Positions 22,449 to 32,800 of a stretch of DNA of 48,500 nucleotides are shown piece by piece. The DNA is from a virus. The DNA lies in IMG/VR virus record IMGVR_UViG_3300008050_000073, positions 1 through 48,500 of that record; one strand, 5' to 3'. The notes under the pieces are model-generated. The model did no database searches and was not told where the DNA came from. It saw nothing but the letters and a program-made list of their open reading frames with translations. Each line of letters opens with the position of its first letter. The stretch's first letter is position 1. The translations under genes and the position numbers were made by a program.

Positions 22449-25322
22449 TTATGTTTTAACAGTCTTTTTTTTCTTTTTAAAAGCTAAATTGACATCAAGC
22501 TTTTTACCTGTGCTTTTTGAAGTCATCCTAACTTTAAATCTTCTTTTTGTATTTTCGCTATAGCTAGTAAACATGTAATCCACACCTTTACTATCAGTAG
22601 TATACACCTGTTGCGGCGTTGGTTTAATATAAATATACTTTTGACACTCTTTTACATATTCTTTTAATTTGGGTTTCTTAAGTCCAACGACCCTTATCAT
22701 GGGTTTTACTGCTCCATGCTCATCAATTAATTCTACTTCAAAAATCGCTGATGGGTTTGATATATGATTATGGTTATCGATAGCTCTAAAAGTATAATAA
22801 TATTTTGTATTGGGCAATATTTCTTCTTCATAGAAATTTTTGTTAACTGTTTTGTAAAGTTCAAAATCAGTATATTTTTTTGGTTTAGTTTGTATTCTGA
22901 AAATTTCAAATTTCTTAATTGGATCATCCGATCCAAATTCTACCTTACCATCTGGTGAGAATTGTGCATCTTTGATAAAGTTAAATTTTGCCTCGTCTTT
23001 TTCTTTATTAAGATAAATTGGAAAATCGCGATATCTATCGACCATTCCATTAAATAAAATCTTGATTCTATTATTGACAGCCCTATAAGGAATTATATTA
23101 ACATCTGGTGCAACAGGGGGCTTGTCCAGTATTCTAACTTCTGGCGTTGAAAAAATTAAATCCTCCATCATAACGATATTTGGTTCAATTTTAACCCGCA
23201 ATTGCGCGTTGTAAGTTTCTACACTGCCGCCATCCTTGACTCCGGTGCCGGCAAGAGGATTGCTACTTGCAAAAACGGGATCAGGTATAATGTTTATCTC
23301 TTCTATATTGCCAGGTTTATAATCTTCGGTCGGCTTCTGTTCATTACCAGCAGAATTAATCCAAATGTATCGATACAAACTACCAAATACAATTCTCTCT
23401 GCATAAACATTATATTTATAGACAGCATCGTCAGCATATTTTACCTGTGTATCCACGTATTTAACGATATCTAAATCAGAAGTATTAGGAATAATAATAT
23501 TTTGTAAATGTACAAAAGAACTTGTACCTTTGTGTTTTACTAATTTTTCTATCCTATAAAATATATCTTCCGTATAGGCTGGTTTTCCATTTATAATTTC
23601 TATATAATCTCTTCGGTGCGCTTTATATGTTTTAATTATTTTATCTAATAAAATATTGCCAAATATGGTTTTAAAAATTGCATTGCACGTGCTTATGTCG
23701 CCCATTCCAGTAGATGTTTCGCTGTGTACATAAGACAAAAAATTCTGTATATCGTCAAGATCGGAACCATCTTCCTCTGGGTATGTATAAAGTGAGTTAT
23801 CGTCTATAAATTCTTTTAATACTCTAAAAATTTTTAAAACATCTTTTTTGCTACTTTTTATTTCATTTTGTGTTGCAAGCGGTGTTGCTAGTTCTGCTAC
23901 AGATAACTGTGAATCTGCATTGATATCTTCATAAACTTTTTCCTCGTAAAAGTCATGAAAAGATTGGCCCTTATACCAACCCAGGGCGCCTGGGCCAGAG
24001 CCGACAGAGTTACCAGCTAACGAACGAAATAAGTCTTCTTTTTTAAAAGTTGTTAGGTTTATTCTATGGGTGGAGTTTTCAGCTATTATATTAGATAAAT
24101 ATTTTGTCATAAGAGTGTTTTTTATTAAATCACCTATTTCAGTCAATATTTGTGCTGTAAATTCTATTTCACTATAAAAAGGAAAATAATTTTTATATTT
24201 CTCAATTTTATCGATAAAATTTGTAACATCAGGACTAAAAGCAATATTTGTAAAAGTGGCTTCCAAAAGTGTCAACCCAAGTAACTCTAACCAAGTAACT
24301 GCGGGAGATACTTCCTCAGCCCACTCATCAAAGTAATCTTCGTAAAAAGCAGTAACATCATCTCTTTTGTAATTTATATTTGTAAATTTTTGTATTGTTT
24401 CTTTATTAATTTTTCCGTAATAAGTGGTAAGTACACTAAAGGGACGGCTGACTAGAGAAGGGCTCATATCGTTGGATCCAGAGAGCTCTTGATATATTTT
24501 ATCTAAATCAAGTTCATCGTACATTATATCCAAAAAACCGTATACAGAAGGAATCGAATTGTTAAAACCAACGGATTTTATCTTGTTCTCAAAACTCATA
24601 TTTCTGCCGCCAGTACGAGAACTTGACCCAACTCTCTCATTATAAAATGTTCTTACATCTGCAAAAAAAGCTTTGCCCGATGGCTGTTTTGAGGCCAGTT
24701 CTTTTTTGGTAAAAGGCAAAAATGTTTCATGATATAAATCAGAAAATGTATGGTTCGGGTTGGATACGATTGGCTGTAGTATCACGCCGTCAGTATCATA
24801 AAGACCTGCTTTCATTAAAAACATCCACTTTTCTAGAGTCGGGGCACGTTCAGGATGTTCCACGTATTCACTTTGGTCCTTTGGTAAATCACAGGCTATA
24901 ACAATCTTTTGTTCTGTTACCATATCACTCTGATAGGCGATAGGCGGGACGGCACCTCTTGGAAGTTTAGTAGAAGTATGCCCCACCGGGTCGCCTGATA
25001 AATCACTCGTGCTTTCAGGAGGAAAATTACACTCTATATATAGCTCTTGGCCATACCAAATTTTCGGCTTCGGCGCCCAGGTATTTATTAGTTCTCCATC
25101 ATTAGAAACAATCCAGCTCTTACCCAAAGCCATTCTTAAGATATCTTTACGAAGATCAGGGGAAGGGGCGTCGGGGCCCGTAGTGGTACCTTTCTCCAAA
25201 AATACTATTCTGCCTTTATCGTCTGGCAACGGAAAAGAATCGGCAGCCGCGGCAGATCTGCGCCCATAAGAAGCATGGTCTATCACTTTTTTCTTTTTTC
25301 CTACTAATTCAAAGTCAGCCAT
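22449..25322 (-). CDS. Large hypothetical virion protein with FN3-like domain (957 aa)
   Basis: A 957-aa protein without a named family. The N-terminal ~30 residues are basic. The middle is a long mixed region with many Tyr, Asp, Ile and Phe residues (for example YKNYFPFYSEIEFTAQILTE). Near residues 800-880 an FN3-type segment is visible (IFRIQTKPKKYTDFELYKTV, then LPNTKYYYTFRAIDNHNHIS). The C-terminus is strongly basic, ending KKKKKTVKT. FN3 domains are frequent in tail proteins as carbohydrate-contact or spacer modules. Probably a component of the tail tip or baseplate. Confidence 0.65.
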   Translation of the reverse strand: MADFELVGKKKKVIDHASYGRRSAAAADSFPLPDDKGRIVFLEKGTTTGPDAPSPDLRKDILRMALGKSWIVSNDGELINTWAPKPKIWYGQELYIECNFPPESTSDLSGDPVGHTSTKLPRGAVPPIAYQSDMVTEQKIVIACDLPKDQSEYVEHPERAPTLEKWMFLMKAGLYDTDGVILQPIVSNPNHTFSDLYHETFLPFTKKELASKQPSGKAFFADVRTFYNERVGSSSRTGGRNMSFENKIKSVGFNNSIPSVYGFLDIMYDELDLDKIYQELSGSNDMSPSLVSRPFSVLTTYYGKINKETIQKFTNINYKRDDVTAFYEDYFDEWAEEVSPAVTWLELLGLTLLEATFTNIAFSPDVTNFIDKIEKYKNYFPFYSEIEFTAQILTEIGDLIKNTLMTKYLSNIIAENSTHRINLTTFKKEDLFRSLAGNSVGSGPGALGWYKGQSFHDFYEEKVYEDINADSQLSVAELATPLATQNEIKSSKKDVLKIFRVLKEFIDDNSLYTYPEEDGSDLDDIQNFLSYVHSETSTGMGDISTCNAIFKTIFGNILLDKIIKTYKAHRRDYIEIINGKPAYTEDIFYRIEKLVKHKGTSSFVHLQNIIIPNTSDLDIVKYVDTQVKYADDAVYKYNVYAERIVFGSLYRYIWINSAGNEQKPTEDYKPGNIEEINIIPDPVFASSNPLAGTGVKDGGSVETYNAQLRVKIEPNIVMMEDLIFSTPEVRILDKPPVAPDVNIIPYRAVNNRIKILFNGMVDRYRDFPIYLNKEKDEAKFNFIKDAQFSPDGKVEFGSDDPIKKFEIFRIQTKPKKYTDFELYKTVNKNFYEEEILPNTKYYYTFRAIDNHNHISNPSAIFEVELIDEHGAVKPMIRVVGLKKPKLKEYVKECQKYIYIKPTPQQVYTTDSKGVDYMFTSYSENTKRRFKVRMTSKSTGKKLDVNLAFKKKKKTVKT

Positions 25323-25337
25323 AATATTTGCTCTCTA

Positions 25338-25349
25338 TATTTATAAATA
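25338..25349 (-). promoter_or_regulatory. TATTTATAAATA palindrome before the 957-aa gene
   Basis: A perfect 12-base palindrome in the 36-base gap. On the coding strand it contains TATAAATA, identical to the T4 late-promoter box, ending about 15 bases before the ATG at 25322. Since it is a palindrome, orientation cannot be told from the box. Good candidate for a late promoter. Confidence 0.45.
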
Positions 25350-25358
25350 AACATGCCA

Positions 25359-28300
25359 TCAGTAACTGCCGCCAGACATGTCTCCGCCTCCAGCGTCAGA
25401 GCCTCCTGGGCCGGGGGTAACATCTTGAGAAACAATAGAATCTGATGTATAGGATTCAGGAAGGACCCCCTTCGCTAAAGTTGTCCCTACTCCCTTTAGC
25501 TTTATATTAGCCTGCTGGATTAAGAAGCTGCTATTAGAAGAATCCGTGGTCGGTGCAGCCACAACGGATGACAACGTAATTATTTTTTCTGCTAAGGATT
25601 GTGGTGGAGCGGATAATGCAGCGCCATGGTGTATCATAAAATATTCATCAGCTATTGGCATATCTAATCCACCAAGCAATTTAATATCGTAATATTTTAT
25701 TCTACAAAATAATACATCAGATTCACCAAGCGATGTTATATGCGCCGGGTTGCACACTTGCCACAGATCTTTTAAAGGATGTCCAGCAGTGCCAGTGAAA
25801 ACTTCAATACGAGCCGTCATATTAAAATTAAAAAATTTAAAAGCATTAAATTTTTGATCTTTTGGATTTGAAAATAAAGTTTTTATGGCGCCAGAGGGTG
25901 ATTTGTTCGCGTAAATGGTATCCCATTGATGAAGACCCCATGTTTTAAAATTATTTGGCAGATCTATATTATAAGGTCCATAGCTGTAGACACCCGCCGG
26001 AACTTTTACGTATTTTTGATTTTTATTTGCAAGAAGTTCTTTAAGGTAGGTGAAAGTTAGGCCTAAAGCTTCTGAAAAGTTTTTCTTTTCCAAGGGGAAT
26101 TCTAAACTATCATCTGTATCTTCTGATATTGGTTTTCGTGGATCAAAAAAACTATCGTGTTTTTTGATATCATGCAAAGTTATACTCATTTCTTCCAAAA
26201 GTTTTCTGCTGACACTCTCTCTTCTCAAAGACTTTTTTTCCTGTAAAGAAGGCTTGTCGGACAAAAGAATTGGTGGTGTTGCTAAATCAATATTTCTATT
26301 ATTCTTTCTATCTGATTTATAATTTATTAAACTAATCAACATACTATCATAATTTTGATAATTTGAATATCCAGGCGAAAGTAAAGCATCGCCAGAATAA
26401 TATTTAGGTGTGCTAAATGTAGTATAAGCAGAATTGGTAAAAGATTCTTGTGTAAAATTAAATGTTTTATTCGTTTTTGCAGAATCAGATATTTTGATTG
26501 CGGATGGGGTCAAATACCCAAAAGCTTGATTTATTAAATTGCCATCTCCTGGTACAGGCGTGTTGAGATCTTCAAGGGACTTTCTCCCGAGGGAGAAAAA
26601 TTTTGCAGTTTCAAGAAGAATTCTTCTTTGATAGTACTCCGGAGTTATCCCCCTTAACCCAGAGCCAACAGAAGTAAAACCTGCTCCTACTGAAAGGTAA
26701 TCTGCGTAGACACCTTCATGTATCGTTGCATCAAAAATCTCTGTAACATTATCATATGAATGTTCTTCATATATTATATTTTTGCTTGTAGTAGCTTTAT
26801 GCCCATAAGCTTCAATAGGCAGATATGATTGGTCGGATCCTGAGCTTGTATTATTTAAATTATTACTATTTTTTTCTGTTTTTGTTGCACCAATTATGCT
26901 TTCAATTTTTGTTACCATTGTATCTAACATTTTTATACAAAAATCAATACCAGCTGGTGAACCGCTTGTAGGATTTAACATACTGACCATGTTGTTATAC
27001 CAATCATTTAAATTTACGCCCCAGTTCATGGCTTCGTGTGGATCAGACGGGCGATCTACAAAGTACATATATGTTTTTAATAGCCATCGAGAGGCGCGGG
27101 TCCATATTGGTGTTGTATTTAATTTTGTAGCAAAATTATATGTCGCGTCAACAAGAAATTCATCGTTAAAAGACTTATATGCGTCATCATAATAAGGTTT
27201 AAAATGAACTTTTGTAGCGCTCTCAGAAGAATAACTCATTTTATACGAAAAATCTTTATTAGTTTTTCTGCCAGATATCGCAAATTCATAATATTGTTCT
27301 ATCTCAAGCTTAATTTTTTTCAATTCATTTAAAAGTTTATTGACAAAAGCAAAAGTTCCATCAATAAAACTTATCTCAACACGATAACGATATAAACCAG
27401 CATCATATGAACCGACTTCATAATCAGAAAATACAAAATATCTATTTACATAAGATTCGGCCCGGGGAGACAAGTTTGTTTCTTTAATAAATGTTTGACC
27501 AGCTTTATAACTCGCTCTTGATGTTTTGTAACCATTTACATCATACATTCTTCCAATTAATCGAGATGGTTCTTCGTATATTTTACCATTCATAAACTTT
27601 TTATATGGTTGAGTTAAATTAACCGGGAGGACGCGATCGCGATATAATTTCATTTCAAGTATCTTAGACTCTTGTAAAATTTCTCTTAGCACCTCTCCTT
27701 CATCGCCTAGGCCAAATTGTTGGTAATCTGAACCCAAGATGGAGTACAGAGAAGAATTATTTTGTAATAAATTTTTAAAATTAATAAAAAACAAACCATG
27801 AGCATTATTTTTTTTATCCCTTGATAAATATAATTTTGAATATTCGTCATCATTATCAAAAATAAAATCTCTTTTCTTTTCTTTTTGAAAGGGGCTTAAA
27901 ATACCATTGATAATTCCTTCCGCTTTTTTATAATTTGGACCAGCACCTACTATAGGATCTTCTTTACCACCCGGCATTATTATAGAAGAATCTCTGAAAT
28001 CTGAAATTTTGGTATTTGGTACTTCCAAAAGTTGTAACTTAGGCTGATCCGCTGCATATCTGTGTTCACTTCCAACCATCCATCCTTTATAGGCTCCAGG
28101 GCCTGGATTGTCTAGTCCATGATAGTGAGCAGATCCTTCCCAAAGAAGCCCTCCAGGGGCTATGAAGGCTTCTCTTGTTTTGGCTAAACTACCGCCTTCA
28201 AGTATAACTTCTGTGTTAACTGTTCCTTCTAAATTTAAACTTTGAATATATGGGTCACTGTCATATGAGCCCGGGCTGGGCGCCGGCTCCCACGTGGATG

Positions 28301-28916
28301 TATCTGGGAAAAGGGTTTTCAAATTCAAATAGCTGTAGAAAACGATCCCTAGATTATGTGTAGTTGTAGAAAAAGGAATCGAAAGTTCATATGGAATAAC
28401 ATAATACCATTTTCCATTTTTATATTCTTCTCTCATTTTCCCAAAAGAGGAAACATCACTTTTTTTAAAATCACCTAGCAAAGAAGATGTCGAAATTTGA
28501 AGATTTCCTGAAAAAGCAGGAGTTGGAGAGAGGACCTCGTGATAACCCTTTTCAGGATATTTTCGTTTTATAACGTAAACATTGCCCGAATTCTTGTATT
28601 CTGGATCATTGCCAGGTTTTAATTTTTCAAGGTTAGAACTTTCTGTGATTACGTGATACTGGATATAAAGTGAATCTAAAATATTTTGAGGGCGCGCGTC
28701 TTCGCCGGGTTTGATCACGAAACCACCGGTTGACGCACTAGTTAACCAACCTGCATTGTTTAATTTTTCCCTTTCCTCATATAGTTCCAGCAAGAGAGTT
28801 GCTTTAGACATGTTTTCTGGATCCGTTGAATGGTTTTCTAGTATTACTTTCTTACAATATATATGAGGTAGTAAATCACCGACGACCGTGTCCATTATGT
28901 TGCATTCATTTGCCAT
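25359..28916 (-). CDS. Large hypothetical virion protein (1185 aa)
   Basis: An 1185-aa protein of unrecognised family with no membrane segment or catalytic motif. It is rich in Tyr, Asn, Ser and Lys. The C-terminal part looks like a separate domain, with IEVFTGTAGHPLKDLWQ and EYFMIHHGAAL, and ends in a flexible Gly/Ser/Pro tail (PGPGGSDAGGGDMSGGSY). Glycine-rich tails of this sort are common in tail tip and baseplate proteins. It follows the 326-aa gene by two bases. No domain that would name the function is visible. Confidence 0.6.
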   Translation of the reverse strand: MANECNIMDTVVGDLLPHIYCKKVILENHSTDPENMSKATLLLELYEEREKLNNAGWLTSASTGGFVIKPGEDARPQNILDSLYIQYHVITESSNLEKLKPGNDPEYKNSGNVYVIKRKYPEKGYHEVLSPTPAFSGNLQISTSSLLGDFKKSDVSSFGKMREEYKNGKWYYVIPYELSIPFSTTTHNLGIVFYSYLNLKTLFPDTSTWEPAPSPGSYDSDPYIQSLNLEGTVNTEVILEGGSLAKTREAFIAPGGLLWEGSAHYHGLDNPGPGAYKGWMVGSEHRYAADQPKLQLLEVPNTKISDFRDSSIIMPGGKEDPIVGAGPNYKKAEGIINGILSPFQKEKKRDFIFDNDDEYSKLYLSRDKKNNAHGLFFINFKNLLQNNSSLYSILGSDYQQFGLGDEGEVLREILQESKILEMKLYRDRVLPVNLTQPYKKFMNGKIYEEPSRLIGRMYDVNGYKTSRASYKAGQTFIKETNLSPRAESYVNRYFVFSDYEVGSYDAGLYRYRVEISFIDGTFAFVNKLLNELKKIKLEIEQYYEFAISGRKTNKDFSYKMSYSSESATKVHFKPYYDDAYKSFNDEFLVDATYNFATKLNTTPIWTRASRWLLKTYMYFVDRPSDPHEAMNWGVNLNDWYNNMVSMLNPTSGSPAGIDFCIKMLDTMVTKIESIIGATKTEKNSNNLNNTSSGSDQSYLPIEAYGHKATTSKNIIYEEHSYDNVTEIFDATIHEGVYADYLSVGAGFTSVGSGLRGITPEYYQRRILLETAKFFSLGRKSLEDLNTPVPGDGNLINQAFGYLTPSAIKISDSAKTNKTFNFTQESFTNSAYTTFSTPKYYSGDALLSPGYSNYQNYDSMLISLINYKSDRKNNRNIDLATPPILLSDKPSLQEKKSLRRESVSRKLLEEMSITLHDIKKHDSFFDPRKPISEDTDDSLEFPLEKKNFSEALGLTFTYLKELLANKNQKYVKVPAGVYSYGPYNIDLPNNFKTWGLHQWDTIYANKSPSGAIKTLFSNPKDQKFNAFKFFNFNMTARIEVFTGTAGHPLKDLWQVCNPAHITSLGESDVLFCRIKYYDIKLLGGLDMPIADEYFMIHHGAALSAPPQSLAEKIITLSSVVAAPTTDSSNSSFLIQQANIKLKGVGTTLAKGVLPESYTSDSIVSQDVTPGPGGSDAGGGDMSGGSY

Positions 28917-28918
28917 AT

Positions 28919-29899
28919 CTAACAGACCTCACCGGGGTAATCTGATTCATCTTCATAAATATCAAATACTTTCTTCTCTTCTTCGTTAAGAACATCTTGA
29001 CAGATCTTTGTTCTTCTGTCTGCAAAAACACCTTTCTTTGTTTGAACAGGATCATATTTACATAATATTTCATCATCAATTTCATCATCTATTAACAAAT
29101 CAAAATAATGTTGTATATGTGTAACATCAAAATCGGGCATAGATTCGTTAATAAAACCAAATTCTGATAATTCATGATGTTGTTTTGCAGTGAAATATAA
29201 TGGTCTTAAAGTTTCTATAGTAACGCCCTCTGCGACTTCTTCAATAATCTCATAAACCTCAATATCAAAATTTTTCTTTTGAAAAGGCGCATTGTCCTCA
29301 GCAACCTTTAACAAAATTGTCATGTCCTCTTCACTTGTTAAGACAGCGAAATCTGATAAGAAGTCTTCCCCTGAATCGCCTACTGCTTCATCGATATCTG
29401 TTATCTCAACCACTACCTCAGTTTCAAGCTGCGAAATTTTTAAAGTATTTTTTCCTCCTGATTTTCCTACTAAATCTATATAACTTGTCGATCCGCTCAT
29501 TTGACCTTGTAAAAATTGTAAACCCCATGCAGGTGCATAATCAGAGTTTATATCACTGGTTCCAATTGGAGTAGAAAACATATAATTTCTTATTGCAGTT
29601 GGTTGTAAGGCTTGAGAACCCGGCTTTTCTTTTCCTAAGAGAATTTTTTCATAAGCATTCTCAAATTGTTTGTCCAATGAAGAAAATGAAATTTGAGGCT
29701 GTAGTGTTGGAGTTTCTTTTATTCGAGGTTCTGAACTATTTTGTAGTTCAGTTAGTCCCGCATCTTCTACATTATAAAGTATGTCATCATCATGGAAAGA
29801 ATAAAAAACGGGCTTAAATTTACCAAGAGATAGAAGATATCGACCAAATTGAGTTAATTGTAAATCTATAACATCTTGTTTTTTATCAAAAAATTCCAC
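28919..29899 (-). CDS. Hypothetical virion protein with LTxxGR N-terminal domain (326 aa)
   Basis: The 326-aa product starts MEFFDKKQDVIDLQLTQFGR and continues YLLSLGKFKPVFYSFHDDDI, sharing a motif with the 352-aa protein (D-x-I-x-D-x-x-LT-x-x-GR-x-x-L-x-x-G-x-F). The remainder is acidic, with many Glu and Asp residues, and ends with a short Cys-containing tail. The ATG sits on the stop of the 1876-aa gene (29899), so the two are coupled. A connecting or adaptor protein in the tail is a reasonable guess. Confidence 0.6.
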   Translation of the reverse strand: MEFFDKKQDVIDLQLTQFGRYLLSLGKFKPVFYSFHDDDILYNVEDAGLTELQNSSEPRIKETPTLQPQISFSSLDKQFENAYEKILLGKEKPGSQALQPTAIRNYMFSTPIGTSDINSDYAPAWGLQFLQGQMSGSTSYIDLVGKSGGKNTLKISQLETEVVVEITDIDEAVGDSGEDFLSDFAVLTSEEDMTILLKVAEDNAPFQKKNFDIEVYEIIEEVAEGVTIETLRPLYFTAKQHHELSEFGFINESMPDFDVTHIQHYFDLLIDDEIDDEILCKYDPVQTKKGVFADRRTKICQDVLNEEEKKVFDIYEDESDYPGEVC

Positions 29900-32800
29900 T
29901 ATTTAACAACCTTTATTTTTATATCCATTTTAGCTGCCTCTATTAAAGAAAAATTATCATATGGCCAATTTATTCCATAAACTTCATTAGCAAATATATC
30001 CGAAGATGGGCTTAAATTATCTATCCGGAATCCCGCTGCTCGCGCTGAGGGGTTCTGTGCTCTATTTTCTGCCATAGTAACTACACTTCTATCTTTGTAT
30101 CTCTTATAATTAGAAACGGCGCGCTGTTTAATTTTAAAAACCATAAATTTCATTTTTTCATAATATTCTTTTGTAGTTGTAAACCCTGTTGGACTTGTTG
30201 CAGAAACCGGTCCTTTTGCAGGAATTGAAAGGTCCTTTTCGATTATACTTCTTAGCTCGCTGACCAAAGGCAATGGTGAAAGAAAATTTGCCAAATTAAA
30301 AGTTGCTAGTGTTTGTATCGGAGGTGTAGCGCCGATGATGGAGGTTATTGGTCTCGCATAACTAGGTATTAAATTAGGATCATCTACAGCATAATCGGGC
30401 CCTGGGTGAACTGTTAAATTACGAAATATTTTTTCGGCGCGGAGACTAATATCCGGCATTATGCCTTGATATATATTAATTAAATCTTGTTTGTTCAGTT
30501 GATGTGAAAAAGGCACAACAATCATTTGAAAAGGTTTGATATCTTTATTATGAATAAAATCAAATTCTGGAGGGAGTTGAAATCCTCGGGATCCCGGAAT
30601 ATCAGTATGCCCTATCAGCGATGTAATCATCTTTCCGACATCACAGTTCATAGCGTTCTGGAGCGTGGATTGATTGTCTTCTTTATGTGTAAGCCAATGT
30701 TTTGTCAATTGTTCATAATTTAATGAATCTCTTTTATAATATTTTTCAGTCAATATAGCACTCAAAATATTTTCAAAAGTCAAGCTATGAATTCCCAAGA
30801 AATGCTTACCTGGTATTATTTGTCTCGTAGTGAAGACATCCTCAAGCATTCTCATATCGCCGTCCAGTGGAGCTGGATCTGCCGACGTGGTATAGATGAA
30901 ATTTAGACTGACTGGTTCTTCAAAATAAGGAATAATAGCTATAGCCTCATGTATATCTTTTTGATTGGCCATTTTACCTATTTCAAACTTCTTAGGTACA
31001 TTTTCTATACCTAATCTATAAGATAAAGAACCTGTCATACTACCAGATGTTGTCATCTGTGATTTTTTTAAGAAAATTGAACCTGGTTCTGAAAAATCAC
31101 CTGGAATAAGATCAGTTGGCGAGGATACAGGTTCTTCTTCTAAGTTTGGGAAACTGTCTGCAATTGAAAAATAGATACCTTTTTCAGCCTTGTACCCTGG
31201 CCGTTCAGCCCAGGTAGCTAATTTTATAATTGGATCGTAAGGATCTGTTCCATATCCTCCCCACATTGATCTGCCTGTTTTTTCACTATGATATGGATTA
31301 GATACTAGGTTTAATCCGAGTTTGCGCACATTTTCATCTGTATACCCAATAGTTTCATAGTGTGCAGTATAGGAAGATGAAAAATCAAGTACCGGACAGA
31401 CCCACTTTGGCATTGCATACCATATTTTTATGGGATCCTGCTGGCTGCCTGCGCCGAAGCCCCCCAAGAAGCCGGCGAGGACGTCTTCCTGTGGCGCAGG
31501 GGGCTGACTAACATTTATTAATTCATTAAAAATATCGATGCTAGCATCAATTTTCATTCTTGTGAAAGAGGCAAGAGCGGTAGAAGCGATTGAAGGAAGT
31601 TTTGGTGTAAGGCCGCCGGTTATGTCATATTGTGCACGATAAAAAGAACTCGTTACAATTTCTTCAAAAGCTTCAGCAATCGGAAGAGCGCTGCGGCCTC
31701 CGTTGACACTAAGTATAATACGACTGCTCCCATAAAAGTAAGGGGGTGTCCAAGCTTGGTAAGCTGGATCGCTTAGATTGGCAGCATATGCTGAATGGAA
31801 ATCTGTTGGCATATGATAGCCCAGACCGTCTTTTCTTCCAACGAGTGCGCCGGCCAGCGCAGACAGGTTGGAGGGAAGTTCTGGGATGACTTCAATTGGT
31901 GGTCCATATAAATATCCACGTAAACTAGACGAAAGGGGGCCCTCGCCAAACGGTATGCTGCCAGAATAAATAAAGTTGCTCTTTCTTGGGCCCTCGCACA
32001 TTACCTGGTCAACGCCCATTTCCAATCTCAAATCCATCTGAAATTTCTTGCCCTTGGGTGCCACATTCAGAAAACGCTGTGGCTTGGACATAATAATAGG
32101 AAATTTTATGTTTAATGCCTCATCTTGTGGCGCTAAGAAAAATTCCATAGTTTCTGAAAGATAGTTATTAATAGCGCTTTCATATAATCTTAAAATTGAA
32201 TTATCAATCGTTGTGGGATCATTTTTAAGTCGAACATTTGGTTGATAATCGAGGGAAGCTGAGCCGTGCGCAGAAGCAGAGATATTGTAGTTGGCGGCGG
32301 TACCGAGCCAATCCGAAGAGCCGCCGGCTGCCATGACACTTCCAGAACCCCACAAAAAATCAGAAACTAAATAATTTGCATATGGATTTCTCTCGTTATC
32401 AGTAAAATGAAGTTTAGCTAATTTGCTCAAATCGTAAAGTGCCTCAAATGGCATTCTATAATCTGGTCTGTTTTTAAGATAGGCTGGCATGGCATTTGCA
32501 ACACCCATCATGTGATATCCACCATGACCAAAAGAGCCAGTTGAAAGAGTCAAATCAATACCGGCGCCGAATTCGCCGTAGACGTCGGGTGTGCCGAACT
32601 CGACGAAGTGGGTGAGCATGTTCTCGTTAAGAGCTATAGCGTGAGAGGCACTCATACAACTGTTATAATACTCCGGCGGTGATTTCAGGTATACAGGATA
32701 ATCGACAGCAATACCGGATTTAATTGAATTATATAACAAGCCAGGAGCAAAGAAAGGTTCTAACAAAGCCTGCATCATTGCTTGCCCTTTAGAACCTGAT

